14,630 nt of DNA from Fidelibacterota bacterium (GTDB lineage Bacteria > Marinisomatota > Marinisomatia > Marinisomatales > TCS55), in NCBI GenBank assembly GCA_004124535.1, contig SCKQ01000054.1:1-14630 (forward strand), written 5' to 3'. The position numbers were made by a program, and so were the translations under genes. This document shows positions 1 through 8,287 of the stretch, in pieces (position 1 is the stretch's first letter; each line of letters opens with the position of its first letter). The notes under the pieces are model-generated. The model searched no databases, had not been told where the DNA came from, and worked only from the letters and a program-made list of their open reading frames with translations.

Positions 1-902
1 CCAACCACCATAATTTCTCCTGGATATGAAGATGGTATCTCCACATACGCTGGCGTGCCTGAATAGGTCGTGTCCAGAATTGTAATTTGTACCGAATCTA
101 TAAGTGTGCCAAACACAGGGTGCTGATAACGCGCAACTATTGTAGATACACCTGCCTCTTCGGGATCGCCAGTATCTGAAAAATCAACGAGAGCAATTCC
201 TAATGTATCCGTAAACTTACTAAGTTCGCTTAATCGGCCATTCGTGCTCTCGAAATACACTTCAAGATCTTTGAGCGCTTGCCCATATTGTCTTGAGGTA
301 ATCTTTGCTGATAATCCAGCACTGGTCAACCCATCATCAACTTTTATAGAACTCGTATTTGAGCTAAGGTTAAACTGATAAGGCCAAAGTTGAACAGCTG
401 CAGTATCAAAAACATTAAAGCGGATAGTTATGGGAAATTCCTGTTTATCTACAACATGCTTGGCCTCTACAGTGACACCCTCGTAAAGTGGTGTTGTGGC
501 ATTATCATAGGCAGCTTGGTCCTTGTCTGAAAAATTCACACTGGCCAGTCCATCGGCATTGGTGTAAGTAGAATTAATATTAAATTCACCAAAACTTACC
601 CCTGCTGCTTTAGCTGAGAATTCGATTAATTTATTCGGTAATACTTTACCAAGGGAGTCTTTCAGAATAACATCAATTCTCGTTTTAACAAATGAACCTA
701 CAATATCTTCACCAACGACCACAGCATTCCCTCCCGCATCCGTTGCATAGGGCTGAGCGGCTATTTCTAGATTGTAGTTTTCACTTGAAGTGGAGCTATT
801 ATCTGATTTTGTTGGAGTACGATCATCACAACTGAAAAGTAGGATTGCGAGCAATGTAACCGTAAATATTCTACTGCTTTCAAAAATACGACTATTTATC
901 AT
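1..902 (-). CDS. Lipoprotein with bacterial Ig-like (invasin-type) repeats, 3' end outside the window
   Basis: Probable surface or periplasmic lipoprotein. I translated it by hand: 300 codons are open from the ATG at 902 to the left edge with no stop, so the C-terminus is missing. The N-terminus is a lipoprotein signal, with a hydrophobic stretch at residues 12-23 and lipobox LFSC (Cys25), followed by a Ser/Thr/Asn-rich linker (about 30-42). Two Ig-like modules follow, at about 47-166 and 175-277. Each carries a motif of the DGxAxVxFSD type (residues 117-126 and 233-242), as in Big_1/invasin-like domains; a third module seems to begin near 284. The start lies inside the end of the secretin gene (11-base overlap), with an AAGGAG box six bases upstream, so translation is probably coupled to pilQ. 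It is not recognisable as a known pilotin. A role as pilus-associated adhesin or secretin partner is inferred only from position. Family assignment is from motif pattern, not a search. Confidence 0.8.
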   Translation of the reverse strand, partial: MINSRIFESSRIFTVTLLAILLFSCDDRTPTKSDNSSTSSENYNLEIAAQPYATDAGGNAVVVGEDIVGSFVKTRIDVILKDSLGKVLPNKLIEFSAKAAGVSFGEFNINSTYTNADGLASVNFSDKDQAAYDNATTPLYEGVTVEAKHVVDKQEFPITIRFNVFDTAAVQLWPYQFNLSSNTSSIKVDDGLTSAGLSAKITSRQYGQALKDLEVYFESTNGRLSELSKFTDTLGIALVDFSDTGDPEEAGVSTIVARYQHPVFGTLIDSVQITILDTTYSGTPAYVEIPSSYPGEIMVV

Positions 903-2349
903 CGTTTTCTCCTTCCTCATCAGATTCATCATCAATTTCTTCAGCAGGAACAACAATGGATCTTTCCAATTCAAACATTGCTTCTGTCTTTGTTATACCT
1001 GCGACTTCATCCCTAACCACTGAGGGTGTGATCTGAATGATTAAATTCATTTTCTTTTCCAGTACATCTTTACTGGTAAATAACTTTTCTCCAATAACAG
1101 GAATTTTATGTAAAAGCGGAAATTTATATTCCGTGTTTTTACGGTCACGGCTAATTAAACCACCGATAATAATAGTTTCACCGTCCTTTACTCGGATTAC
1201 GGTAGAAGATGAGCGCCGTTTCACGCGAGGAATATTCTTATCGGGACCGATGAACTCAAAAATTGATGATACTTCCGGTTCTACTTTCACCGTAATATCA
1301 CCATCCATATTCACAGAGGGCAGTACACGCATCTTGATACCGACCTCTTCCTTCTGCACCTGCACCTGACCGCCAACACCACCCGAACTCAAAATATAAG
1401 GGACAACGTCAACCATCTCAATGTAGGCCTCACGACCATTAAGCGTAACCAGCTTAGAATCTGCCAGAATCTCGGCTTGGTTATCCTTCAAAAGAAGATC
1501 CAGCGTAAAGTCAAAAGCAGTCATTTGGCGACTGAATTTATTCGGTACAATATTGCTCCCGCTCAAGCGATTAAATACCATTTCAGATGGTTTTTCCTCA
1601 AACGGTAATCCGGCATATGTTTCGACAATGCCATCACCTGTTTCATTGGCATTTTGGGTAAGGCCCGGTACAGCACTGCCAGCTCCCGTCAAACCTGATG
1701 GTTCAATTCCATTTTCTGCAAATATATTGGTATAGTGGGCCAATTTCGACCAATCAATTCCCAGTTTCTCTTCCGCATCAACAGCCACTTCAATCAGCCG
1801 TACTTCCAGAAGGATTTGTAATGCGGGTACATCGATTTCCTGAATCGCTTTTTCGATCTCAGCGATTTTTTTTGGAGAAGCGTTGATTAATAGTTTATTC
1901 CCAGAAACATCAACCTGGATTTTATCAGTTAGATCCTGCAGAAGGACCTTCAATTCCATTGCATCAGCGTATTTTAATGCGATCACATGTGAGGTAATAC
2001 CGACTTCTTTTGCGAGTTTCTTTGGTTCAGCAATCAAGAAGGAATTGCCAACTATCTCATAACTCAATCCTACCGCGCGCACGACCAGGTTTATTGCTTG
2101 TTGAATGGGGACGTCATCCAAATGAATGGTCAATCGTTCCTGACGATTCACGTTTGGATCTGTGACAATGTTATACCCGCTTTCTTTCGCCAATATAGAT
2201 AAGATACTAGGTAAATAACCATCCTCAGCATGTACGGTGACAAGCTTTTCAGCATCCGGTTTCGTTGTACCAATATTCTCTGTCTCCTGGGCCATTAGAA
2301 TGAGGCTGAAAACAAATCCGCATAAAATTAAATTTCTAACGTACTTCAT
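892..2349 (-). CDS. pilQ: Type IV pilus secretin PilQ
   Basis: Outer-membrane gate through which the pilus fibre leaves the cell. The 485-residue protein has a Sec signal peptide (hydrophobic 6-20, likely cut after Ala20), an STN-type domain (about 36-108), one N-domain of the secretin_N/NolW type (about 119-178) and the secretin core (about 180-445) with an insertion near 200-270. Family landmarks include DNQAEILADSKLVTLNG (289-305), the IIIGGLISRD strand (393-402) and PLLHKIPVIGEKLF (411-424). It is shorter than proteobacterial PilQ because no AMIN domains precede STN. The C-terminus is a strongly acidic tail (residues 470-485). An SD-like GGAG lies 11 bases before the start, and there is one base between the pilP-like stop and this ATG. 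A GspD-type role in type II secretion is the alternative, but the adjoining pilMNO genes and pilT favour PilQ. Confidence 0.95.
   Translation of the reverse strand: MKYVRNLILCGFVFSLILMAQETENIGTTKPDAEKLVTVHAEDGYLPSILSILAKESGYNIVTDPNVNRQERLTIHLDDVPIQQAINLVVRAVGLSYEIVGNSFLIAEPKKLAKEVGITSHVIALKYADAMELKVLLQDLTDKIQVDVSGNKLLINASPKKIAEIEKAIQEIDVPALQILLEVRLIEVAVDAEEKLGIDWSKLAHYTNIFAENGIEPSGLTGAGSAVPGLTQNANETGDGIVETYAGLPFEEKPSEMVFNRLSGSNIVPNKFSRQMTAFDFTLDLLLKDNQAEILADSKLVTLNGREAYIEMVDVVPYILSSGGVGGQVQVQKEEVGIKMRVLPSVNMDGDITVKVEPEVSSIFEFIGPDKNIPRVKRRSSSTVIRVKDGETIIIGGLISRDRKNTEYKFPLLHKIPVIGEKLFTSKDVLEKKMNLIIQITPSVVRDEVAGITKTEAMFELERSIVVPAEEIDDESDEEGENDDK
909..914 (-). promoter_or_regulatory. Ribosome binding site of the Ig-like lipoprotein gene
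   Basis: AAGGAG on the minus strand, six bases before the ATG at 902 and inside the acidic-tail codons of the secretin gene. It fixes the lipoprotein start and shows that the overlap is used for independent or coupled initiation. Confidence 0.7.
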
Positions 2350-2350
2350 T

Positions 2351-2887
2351 TCAATACATTCTCCTTTTTTCCCTGGCTGTGGTCGTCATATCTTTCTCAA
2401 CAGTTAGACCAGCGACTGGGTAATGAAATTCTTTATCTCCTTTGGTAATAACTACTTCTGTTTGATCAATCCAAATCACCTCACCACCGGCGATTGAATC
2501 ACCAACAACTACTGTAAAATTTTTATCCTTATAGCTTATACCAGCATATTGCTGTATACCGTCAATAATATGAGTAACACGCAGTTTACCCCGGTTACGG
2601 TAACGTAATAAACGACCCTGAGCATCCGTGAGGTACAATACATTGGTCAGGCGCATTGGTTCTTCTTCCAGAATAAATTTATAATTATCACGATCTTTGA
2701 TACGTATCTCAAGATATTCAATGACTCTCTCTAATTCCTTGTCCGTTCCAAACTGTACGTTCGCGGCGCGATCCTTGGCCCTTTGCCATTTTTTATTGGC
2801 AGGGACCAGTTTTATACCTGCGGCAATTATTGAAACAAGAGCAAAAATGATCAATAAAACCCAGATAGTTCTGTGGCGAGTATTCAT
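2351..2887 (-). CDS. PilP/GspC-like inner-membrane alignment protein
   Basis: Probable link between the PilN/PilO inner-membrane complex and the secretin. The 178 residues start with a short basic tail and one membrane helix (about 8-26). A charged linker with helical character follows (35-75), then a beta-rich C-terminal domain (about 100-162). The stretch VVVGDSIAGGEVIWI (126-140) followed by a short VVITKGD strand (145-151) resembles the homology region of PilP and GspC. Classic PilP is a lipoprotein, but there is no lipobox cysteine here, so the domain is held by a transmembrane anchor as in GspC. Its start overlaps the pilO stop in an ATGA, and pilQ follows after one base. The assignment rests on position between pilO and pilQ plus this weak pattern. 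Confidence 0.7.
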   Translation of the reverse strand: MNTRHRTIWVLLIIFALVSIIAAGIKLVPANKKWQRAKDRAANVQFGTDKELERVIEYLEIRIKDRDNYKFILEEEPMRLTNVLYLTDAQGRLLRYRNRGKLRVTHIIDGIQQYAGISYKDKNFTVVVGDSIAGGEVIWIDQTEVVITKGDKEFHYPVAGLTVEKDMTTTAREKRRMY

Positions 2888-3459
2888 GTGGACACCTTTG
2901 TTTTTGATTTCACCATCGTCAACGTTGATAAATGTATTTCAATAATCTGTTCACGAAGATCCATTTCACTGGTATTGCTCTTAATACGCTCGATACCGTT
3001 TTTAACATGAAATTCATCAATCGTAACCAACCGTGGTGATTTTTCCAGTTCAGCCATGAATTTCCCCAATTCATCATAGCTGCATTTCATAATCACCTCG
3101 TAAGGCGCCGCAATGTAATTTGTCTTCTCAATCCTTGGTTTTGGCTTAATATTTAGCAAGGTAATTCCATGCCCATTCATCATTTCCATTAAACTTTTCA
3201 AGAAAGGTAAACTAGCATCATCCGCCAATGAATCCTGTTTAGATAGGGCAAGATTCCGTTCAAATAATGTATATACCTGTCCAACCCTACTAGCCAGTAT
3301 TTGGGCACTAATAAGTTGCTCATTCAATTCCACTAATTCATCTTCTAGATCAAGCAAACCCTCAGGTTTATCAGCAATCACCCAGGTTTGATTTGCCCAA
3401 AATCCAGCAGTTAAAAAAGTTACCAGTAAAGCGAATACACCATTACGCTTGGCCATCAT
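2884..3459 (-). CDS. pilO: Type IV pilus inner-membrane protein PilO
   Basis: Component of the PilM-N-O-P alignment complex, expected to heterodimerise with PilN in the inner membrane. The 191-residue protein has a short N-terminal membrane helix (about 7-22), a predicted coiled coil (about 34-60), and a ferredoxin-like C-terminal domain. The domain holds the typical PilO signature at 119-150: PYEVIMKCSYDELGKFMAEL, followed by a Lxx-PRLVTIDEF segment. The start ATG overlaps the pilN stop (ATGA), and a second in-frame ATG follows immediately, so the start is ambiguous by one codon. The sequence is divergent and identification depends on both the signature and the conserved gene order. Confidence 0.85.
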   Translation of the reverse strand: MMAKRNGVFALLVTFLTAGFWANQTWVIADKPEGLLDLEDELVELNEQLISAQILASRVGQVYTLFERNLALSKQDSLADDASLPFLKSLMEMMNGHGITLLNIKPKPRIEKTNYIAAPYEVIMKCSYDELGKFMAELEKSPRLVTIDEFHVKNGIERIKSNTSEMDLREQIIEIHLSTLTMVKSKTKVST

Positions 3460-4058
3460 GACTTTTTCTTCCTTTTCTTAGCTGTGGTTTTCAAAGCAGC
3501 TTCTATCTCAAAATGTACGATATTCTGTCCGCGGATTTTCTTTAGTGATCCCTGACGAAACTTCACTTTGGGGAATTTTTTGGAGAATTCGCGGTTACGT
3601 TTCATAAGGTTGATGTAATCGTAGACTATCGCATATTCTTCTTCATCCTTGTAGACCACTGAAATACCCTCAATATAAAGTTTTTTATTTCGCTTATTAA
3701 ATTTGAGGCCCGTTAATGCCATGTCATCTGGTGTCATCTTGCCGAGTAATTCAAAATTCCTTGCCCATAAAGTGCGATTGCCCTCTAGCTCGGCAAATGA
3801 AAGGATATCCTGTTTGGATAAATTCTTCCCCTGGGCCTGCAGATCACGTATCCGCTGCTTTACATCAGCAATTTCATTTTCCTTTTGGGCAATAAGCCGA
3901 CTGTAACCAGATCCAATTAAAAAGAGGCTTGTATTGGCGAAAATCAGGCTTAACACAATTACAGTAAATACCGTCCAGCGGCCACGTTCTTTCCAGCGTG
4001 GTGTTTTGGCTTCTTTACTATCTATCTGGTTAAGATTTATTATGATGAATTTCTTCAT
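3456..4058 (-). CDS. pilN: Type IV pilus inner-membrane protein PilN
   Basis: Bitopic membrane protein whose cytoplasmic tail docks into PilM and whose periplasmic domain pairs with PilO. At the N-terminus FIIINLNQ (4-11) corresponds to the PilN INLLP-type motif that binds the PilM groove. One membrane helix spans about 29-50, then comes a coiled coil (53-80) and a small alpha/beta periplasmic domain (about 95-190). The C-terminus is unusually lysine/arginine-rich (residues 190-200, ending KKRKKKS). It overlaps pilM by four bases upstream and pilO by four bases downstream, so the three are translated as a coupled block. Length (200) is normal for the family. Confidence 0.88.
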   Translation of the reverse strand: MKKFIIINLNQIDSKEAKTPRWKERGRWTVFTVIVLSLIFANTSLFLIGSGYSRLIAQKENEIADVKQRIRDLQAQGKNLSKQDILSFAELEGNRTLWARNFELLGKMTPDDMALTGLKFNKRNKKLYIEGISVVYKDEEEYAIVYDYINLMKRNREFSKKFPKVKFRQGSLKKIRGQNIVHFEIEAALKTTAKKRKKKS

Positions 4059-5107
4059 TTACCTAAGACTCCTCGTATCGCTAAACCAGTGGCGACCGCA
4101 TATTGATTAGGATTGGATACTTCAAGTTTTTCATAACCGGCAAGTGTTTGGAACGGATCAAATAGAACTGTGTTCAAGCTAAGCTTATTCTCAATCATTC
4201 CCTGAAGACCTTGGGTGGAAGATCCACCACCACTCAACATTATTTTAGTGAAAAAACTCTGATTGGTGGTTTTGGCATAATACCGTAGCGATCTTCGTAA
4301 ATCCTCGATCAGGTTATCAAAAACATTCCTTTCAGCAACTGCGATATCGCTAAGATCATTACTCGCACCATTTTGAAAGCTGCTGATACCATTTTTCATT
4401 ATTTCGTCCTCGGCAGTGATATAATCGATATCACGCTTCTCAGATAAGTCCGTAATAAAATGATACCCGCCGGTAGGAATATCTCTGGTAAAGAATTGGT
4501 CTTTTCTACCCCACACTACCAGCGAAGAAGAAACGGATCCAATATCGAGTAAAACAATCGCACCTTCTTCTGGAAACTCATTGCCATAACCAAAAGCATT
4601 TGTAATGGCAATGGGGTCAGCGTCAACTATGCCGGGCGTGAAGCCAACTTCCTTAAGCAAATCTATATGAGCATTAGACACTTTTTTTGTGCAAGCAACC
4701 AGTCCCACGTCAATTTTATCCACTTCCTTTGGGTTCGGTCCAAAAACCTGGAAATCAATGACTGCATCCGATCCATCCATAGGTATGTGCTTGCGGGCCT
4801 CAAAGGTCATAGATGAGAACAATTCGTCCTCCGGCATATCAATGGTCGTGATTTGCTTTACACTTACATTTGTACCATTTAGACCAGTGACCAAATTCCT
4901 AACACGTTTGGGATTAATTTTCATTTCTCGCATTAATTCCCTTACCGCCATAACCCACAGCGGTTTACCAATCAATTCCGGATCATAAGCTTTGTGTTGT
5001 TCTGGGACAAGACGAATACCGGTGTTGAGCACCTTGGTACCACCTCTTGTTTTCTCCAACAGCACAGCTTTTACAAACTGTCTACCAATGTCTAGACCAA
5101 GAATCAT
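4055..5107 (-). CDS. pilM: Type IV pilus actin-like ATPase PilM
   Basis: Cytoplasmic actin-fold protein that binds ATP and the PilN N-terminus and forms the inner ring of the pilus alignment complex. The nucleotide-binding elements are visible: phosphate-1 loop LGLDIGRQFVKAV (3-15), phosphate-2 loop VLLDIGSVSSSLVVW (185-199) and adenosine loop IMLSGGGSSTQGL (289-301). The inserted 1C domain lies about 73-150 and includes MPEDELFSSMTFEARKHIP (91-109), the typical PilM/FtsA-like SHS2 segment. Length 350 matches the family. An AAAGGA box lies about nine bases before the ATG, which overlaps the preceding stop in an ATGA. Confidence 0.95.
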   Translation of the reverse strand: MILGLDIGRQFVKAVLLEKTRGGTKVLNTGIRLVPEQHKAYDPELIGKPLWVMAVRELMREMKINPKRVRNLVTGLNGTNVSVKQITTIDMPEDELFSSMTFEARKHIPMDGSDAVIDFQVFGPNPKEVDKIDVGLVACTKKVSNAHIDLLKEVGFTPGIVDADPIAITNAFGYGNEFPEEGAIVLLDIGSVSSSLVVWGRKDQFFTRDIPTGGYHFITDLSEKRDIDYITAEDEIMKNGISSFQNGASNDLSDIAVAERNVFDNLIEDLRRSLRYYAKTTNQSFFTKIMLSGGGSSTQGLQGMIENKLSLNTVLFDPFQTLAGYEKLEVSNPNQYAVATGLAIRGVLGK

Positions 5108-7197
5108 TCAGAAAATTCCTTTAATGTTAGTGGATCAACTTCACCATAAGACTTTATGATCAAAATTGCTCCACCAGTTAAACTGCTGCTGGTAGGATAC
5201 ATTGGTGGAGGACCAAAATCGCTGAAATTGTAATCGTAATGGTAATCTTTATCGTAACCAATTCCGGGAGAGACTGGATATGGCCCTGGCGCATTCCTCT
5301 TCATATAACCGCGTTTATCCTGGGTGACGGATCCCCAGAGTATCATTTGACCTCTGATATCACTATTGCCTGTCACTTGTGGAAATGCAGAGGCGGGATT
5401 ACGAAACGGCCCCCGTCCATCACCTTTCGAGTTTAAAGGGCTTGAAAATTCGGGACCATTAAGTGAATTGTTACTTATAGAATTTTGCCAATAGTGAGCC
5501 ACAAAGGAATCATTCATCGCCAGAAGGGCCCCATTGATTATAATATCAGAACCATTGGCTTGGTTTTTGCCCCCATTTTCCATGGTATTGGCGATAATGA
5601 TATTCGCCCCGGATATAAGACCTAATCTGTTTTTTGTGCCGTATACAATTTCTCCTGTAATTGGATTGGAATCTTCGTAAAGGATATCATTCATCAGCCA
5701 AATGTTGCCCCACACCCGGTCAACTACGGAAATGTCATCGTGGCGTCTATATTCTGTAAATGTATCTGTTACAATACTGAATTTTCCATCAACTGTACCT
5801 CGAACCCTTACTTGCCCACCTTTTACATAAATAACGGCAAAATCTGTAAAAAATGTTGTCGATGGAAGAATATCCGGTACGTTATTGGATGGTTCGAAGT
5901 CGAAATGATGAAAACCACTGGATTGACATACACTGGAACCATCGTTGGGGTGGTTGTGATAGTTGGCAAAATTGTTAAATGGTACAGAGTCATCCAAGCC
6001 ACCCTGGAATGCTAATGTCACTTCTTCCCCGGGAGAAAATCCATTTTCAAAAAATTGACTCAAGCTCTGCACACCAAAAACAAATATGCCGCTTACTTGA
6101 TCTGTTGAATTGAGCACACCAATCCAGCCCTTATTTGAATCAGGATCAGCTGAACGTACTAGCACAGTATCCCCAATTTCATACATTTCCAACGTATTGC
6201 TAGCATCATTACCTTCAATGTCCTCAGTATCAATGAAGAGCGTGTCCATAAAGTATACCTGCAGTGTGGAATCATAAGGTCCATCAAAAGCGATACTTTC
6301 ATTCCCCAACTGTTCGATCTCTGTATCAACGTCCCAGTTAAAGTTTGTTGGTGGAGGGCCTGATTCACCAACGGGAGGCATTAGATAAGTCCATTGCGAT
6401 ACAGTGAATCCACCACTCACAAACTCAATTTCGGTCATGATCAACGTATCCTTACCCGTACTGCGCCAGAGCATATCATCAGCGGTAAATACATAATTCG
6501 CGTTCTCTTTAGCACGTTCAGTAGCATCATAAGGTGGATACACACGCACTTCAGCTGAATCGTCCACAGAGCCCCAATTCTGGTCATTACAATTATTTAA
6601 GTTTATCCCATTGGCTGCGGAAACAACCGCCTGGGTGAAATCCGGGCACCCAAATTGGCTCATGGTCATTTGGCCATTGGTATGAACTACGCCTTCTAAA
6701 ACGTCACTTCCACCAAATGACACGTAGCTACCGAGCTGTGGACCTCCGCCAGGCTCTTCCGAGTTCGTGAAATACATAAACTTTGAAAAATCTTCAGCAA
6801 CCAGATTCATCTCTGCCATGCGCTCAATCCTTACTGGTTTGCCTAAGGTATTTCTGAATTCGCTGATACCGGATCCACGAGCATGAAAAATGGTACGACC
6901 ATCTTCTAGGCTTACATAGGTGGAGCAAACCACATTGCGGTAAAAACCCATTCCTTCCAAAAAAACACCGTCCGCAGCTAACACTACAGATTGATCCACT
7001 AATTTTGGTAAAACAGGCAATGCTTCGGTATTGATCCCTGTTTCAGCCATAAGCAGTGCTTTGGCTTCTTCAAATCGATATTTTTGGGATACAGATGCAG
7101 ACATGGCATATTTCAGATAACCAGCAGTAATTAACATACTGACCATTGTGAATATGACAGCAGTAGGTGTAGCCATACCTTTACAATAGTTTCGCAT
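5104..7197 (-). CDS. Large PilX/GspK-like minor pilin with extended beta-rich ectodomain (DUF4900-like)
   Basis: Probable pilus-tip or initiating pseudopilin carrying a very large extracellular domain. The 697 residues begin with a short basic segment ending KG (6-7), then a pilin-like hydrophobic helix (8-35) and an amphipathic helix containing EEAKALLMAETG (43-54), as in PilX/GspK. The glutamate normally at mature position 5 is Thr12. The ectodomain resembles DUF4900-type proteins, with FTNSEEPGGG and EGVVHTNGQ segments (143-176) and solenoid-like turns VRVRGTVDGKFSIVTD (463-478), RLGLISGANIIIAN (524-537) and INGALLAM (554-561). It ends with GYDKDYHYDYNF...PPPMYP (647-668). Usual PilX proteins are near 200 residues, so the insertion is about 500 residues. 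Cysteines are at 5, 91, 184, 203 and 424. The start overlaps the upstream minor pilin stop by one base (TGATG). The DUF4900 link is from remembered motif style, not a search. Confidence 0.7.
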   Translation of the reverse strand: MRNYCKGMATPTAVIFTMVSMLITAGYLKYAMSASVSQKYRFEEAKALLMAETGINTEALPVLPKLVDQSVVLAADGVFLEGMGFYRNVVCSTYVSLEDGRTIFHARGSGISEFRNTLGKPVRIERMAEMNLVAEDFSKFMYFTNSEEPGGGPQLGSYVSFGGSDVLEGVVHTNGQMTMSQFGCPDFTQAVVSAANGINLNNCNDQNWGSVDDSAEVRVYPPYDATERAKENANYVFTADDMLWRSTGKDTLIMTEIEFVSGGFTVSQWTYLMPPVGESGPPPTNFNWDVDTEIEQLGNESIAFDGPYDSTLQVYFMDTLFIDTEDIEGNDASNTLEMYEIGDTVLVRSADPDSNKGWIGVLNSTDQVSGIFVFGVQSLSQFFENGFSPGEEVTLAFQGGLDDSVPFNNFANYHNHPNDGSSVCQSSGFHHFDFEPSNNVPDILPSTTFFTDFAVIYVKGGQVRVRGTVDGKFSIVTDTFTEYRRHDDISVVDRVWGNIWLMNDILYEDSNPITGEIVYGTKNRLGLISGANIIIANTMENGGKNQANGSDIIINGALLAMNDSFVAHYWQNSISNNSLNGPEFSSPLNSKGDGRGPFRNPASAFPQVTGNSDIRGQMILWGSVTQDKRGYMKRNAPGPYPVSPGIGYDKDYHYDYNFSDFGPPPMYPTSSSLTGGAILIIKSYGEVDPLTLKEFSE

Positions 7198-7823
7198 CAG
7201 CTTCCTTCTGGTCCACTTACAAGAGATCTTGGGCTAATATATCGATTGGGCATAAATGCTGTCCGTTGAAACTGTACTAACTCCTTCACCGTGCCCCCCG
7301 GAGCGACGGAAGATTCAACTTCAATATCCATATTAATATTCCAGGTTGAATTAGCGTATCTCGCCAAGTTTGGCCGAATGAAATCAACCTCTTCGGCATA
7401 GAAATCTTTTAAGGTTATGGTACGCTGATTATTCCCCCGGAAACGCCCTTTAGTAGGAAAGTGCAGCTTGCCGTTCAAAGGATCCTGATAATTAAATAAA
7501 ATTCCTTCCGACGCATTGGCAGTAATAGTCGTAGATGTCTCATTACCCCAAACATCATATTTCTTGAGTGATATTCGTGAATATCCATTAACCTGTTCCT
7601 TATTGATAATCCGGGCCAAGCTTATTTCTTTCATTATCTCGCGCATAACTGCATTACCATAATTGTGAACCTCCAGCAATACGCTATCATCCTGGTAATG
7701 ATAGGTTATCGTACGCAGGCTTAACCCTAAACCGGTCATGATTATCCCTAGTATCACAATTGTGGTCACTAACTCAACTAGTGTTAATCCCGATGCCCAG
7801 CGCATGGATTTTGTTTTACTCAC
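7197..7823 (-). CDS. PilW-like minor pilin
   Basis: Minor type IV pilin or pseudopilin of 208 residues. It carries a classic class III prepilin signal, with basic leader residues 1-12 ending in Gly12, cleavage before Leu13 and Glu at mature position 5 (Glu17), within SGLTLVELVTTIVILG (11-26). The hydrophobic helix runs to about residue 35 and is followed by an amphipathic helix. The ectodomain (40-208) contains a segment typical of PilW/GspJ-like proteins where base-paired strands are preceded by an IxxARIINKE helix. It overlaps the previous minor pilin by four bases (ATGA) and the PilX-like gene by one. In pili of this type PilV, PilW and PilX form a tip-priming complex; here that role is inferred from order. 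Confidence 0.8.
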   Translation of the reverse strand: MSKTKSMRWASGLTLVELVTTIVILGIIMTGLGLSLRTITYHYQDDSVLLEVHNYGNAVMREIMKEISLARIINKEQVNGYSRISLKKYDVWGNETSTTITANASEGILFNYQDPLNGKLHFPTKGRFRGNNQRTITLKDFYAEEVDFIRPNLARYANSTWNINMDIEVESSVAPGGTVKELVQFQRTAFMPNRYISPRSLVSGPEGS

Positions 7824-8287
7824 AGAGGAAACTCCATCATTACCATTTCAATCTCTTCCCGTTTTACCACCTTATTTGCCGGTGTCGAAAAATCTTCCCA
7901 CTCAATCCAGGATTTGAGCACGAAACGATCAACATTGCTGGTAGAATCAGTGTATAATATTGTTATAGGCTCATAATAAATCTTCGCTGCGAGTTTTGTT
8001 TGACTATGTTTATTGCCAAATAAATAAACTGTTTCTCCCTGCAGATCTCCCGACCGCTCAATAATTGACAATTTTCCGTCAGCGATACGACCCTTCATCG
8101 TTTCCACAAAACTCAGTAATTCTTCTGTAGCTCTCTCTTTTACGGCAATGGCCCGCAATTCACCACGGGCATGGGTGGCTCCCACTACCATACCATAGGC
8201 AGCAATACTTACGATAAGCACGCCAATCATAACTTCAATGAAGGAAAACCCCTGCTGAAATCGATGTTGAAATGTTCTATAATACAT
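7820..8287 (-). CDS. PilV-like minor pilin
   Basis: Minor type IV pilin of 155 residues with a prepilin signal: basic/aromatic leader to Gly13, cleavage before Phe14 and Glu at mature position 5 (Glu18), in the segment QQGFSFIEVMIGVLIVSI (11-28). The reading frame is open further upstream to 8401, but that part lies within pilT. It would place 51 residues before the cleavage site, far too long for a leader, so I chose the ATG at 8287. This start sits 11 bases inside the end of pilT and has no strong Shine-Dalgarno, suggesting translational coupling to pilT. The ectodomain (about 45-155) is short, ending in a glutamate/methionine-rich strand. The PilV versus GspI label is by position and signal only. 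Confidence 0.8.
   Translation of the reverse strand: MYYRTFQHRFQQGFSFIEVMIGVLIVSIAAYGMVVGATHARGELRAIAVKERATEELLSFVETMKGRIADGKLSIIERSGDLQGETVYLFGNKHSQTKLAAKIYYEPITILYTDSTSNVDRFVLKSWIEWEDFSTPANKVVKREEIEMVMMEFPL

Noticed and set aside
1037..1369. A 110-codon plus-strand reading frame, the longest of several opposite the pilus genes
   Set aside because: It lies wholly opposite the conserved secretin core, has no ribosome site or family motif, and its composition follows the complementary codons of pilQ.
5740..6015. A 91-codon plus-strand frame inside the PilX-like gene
   Set aside because: No motif, no ribosome site, and fully opposite a long open frame with consistent pilin-like and beta-rich features.
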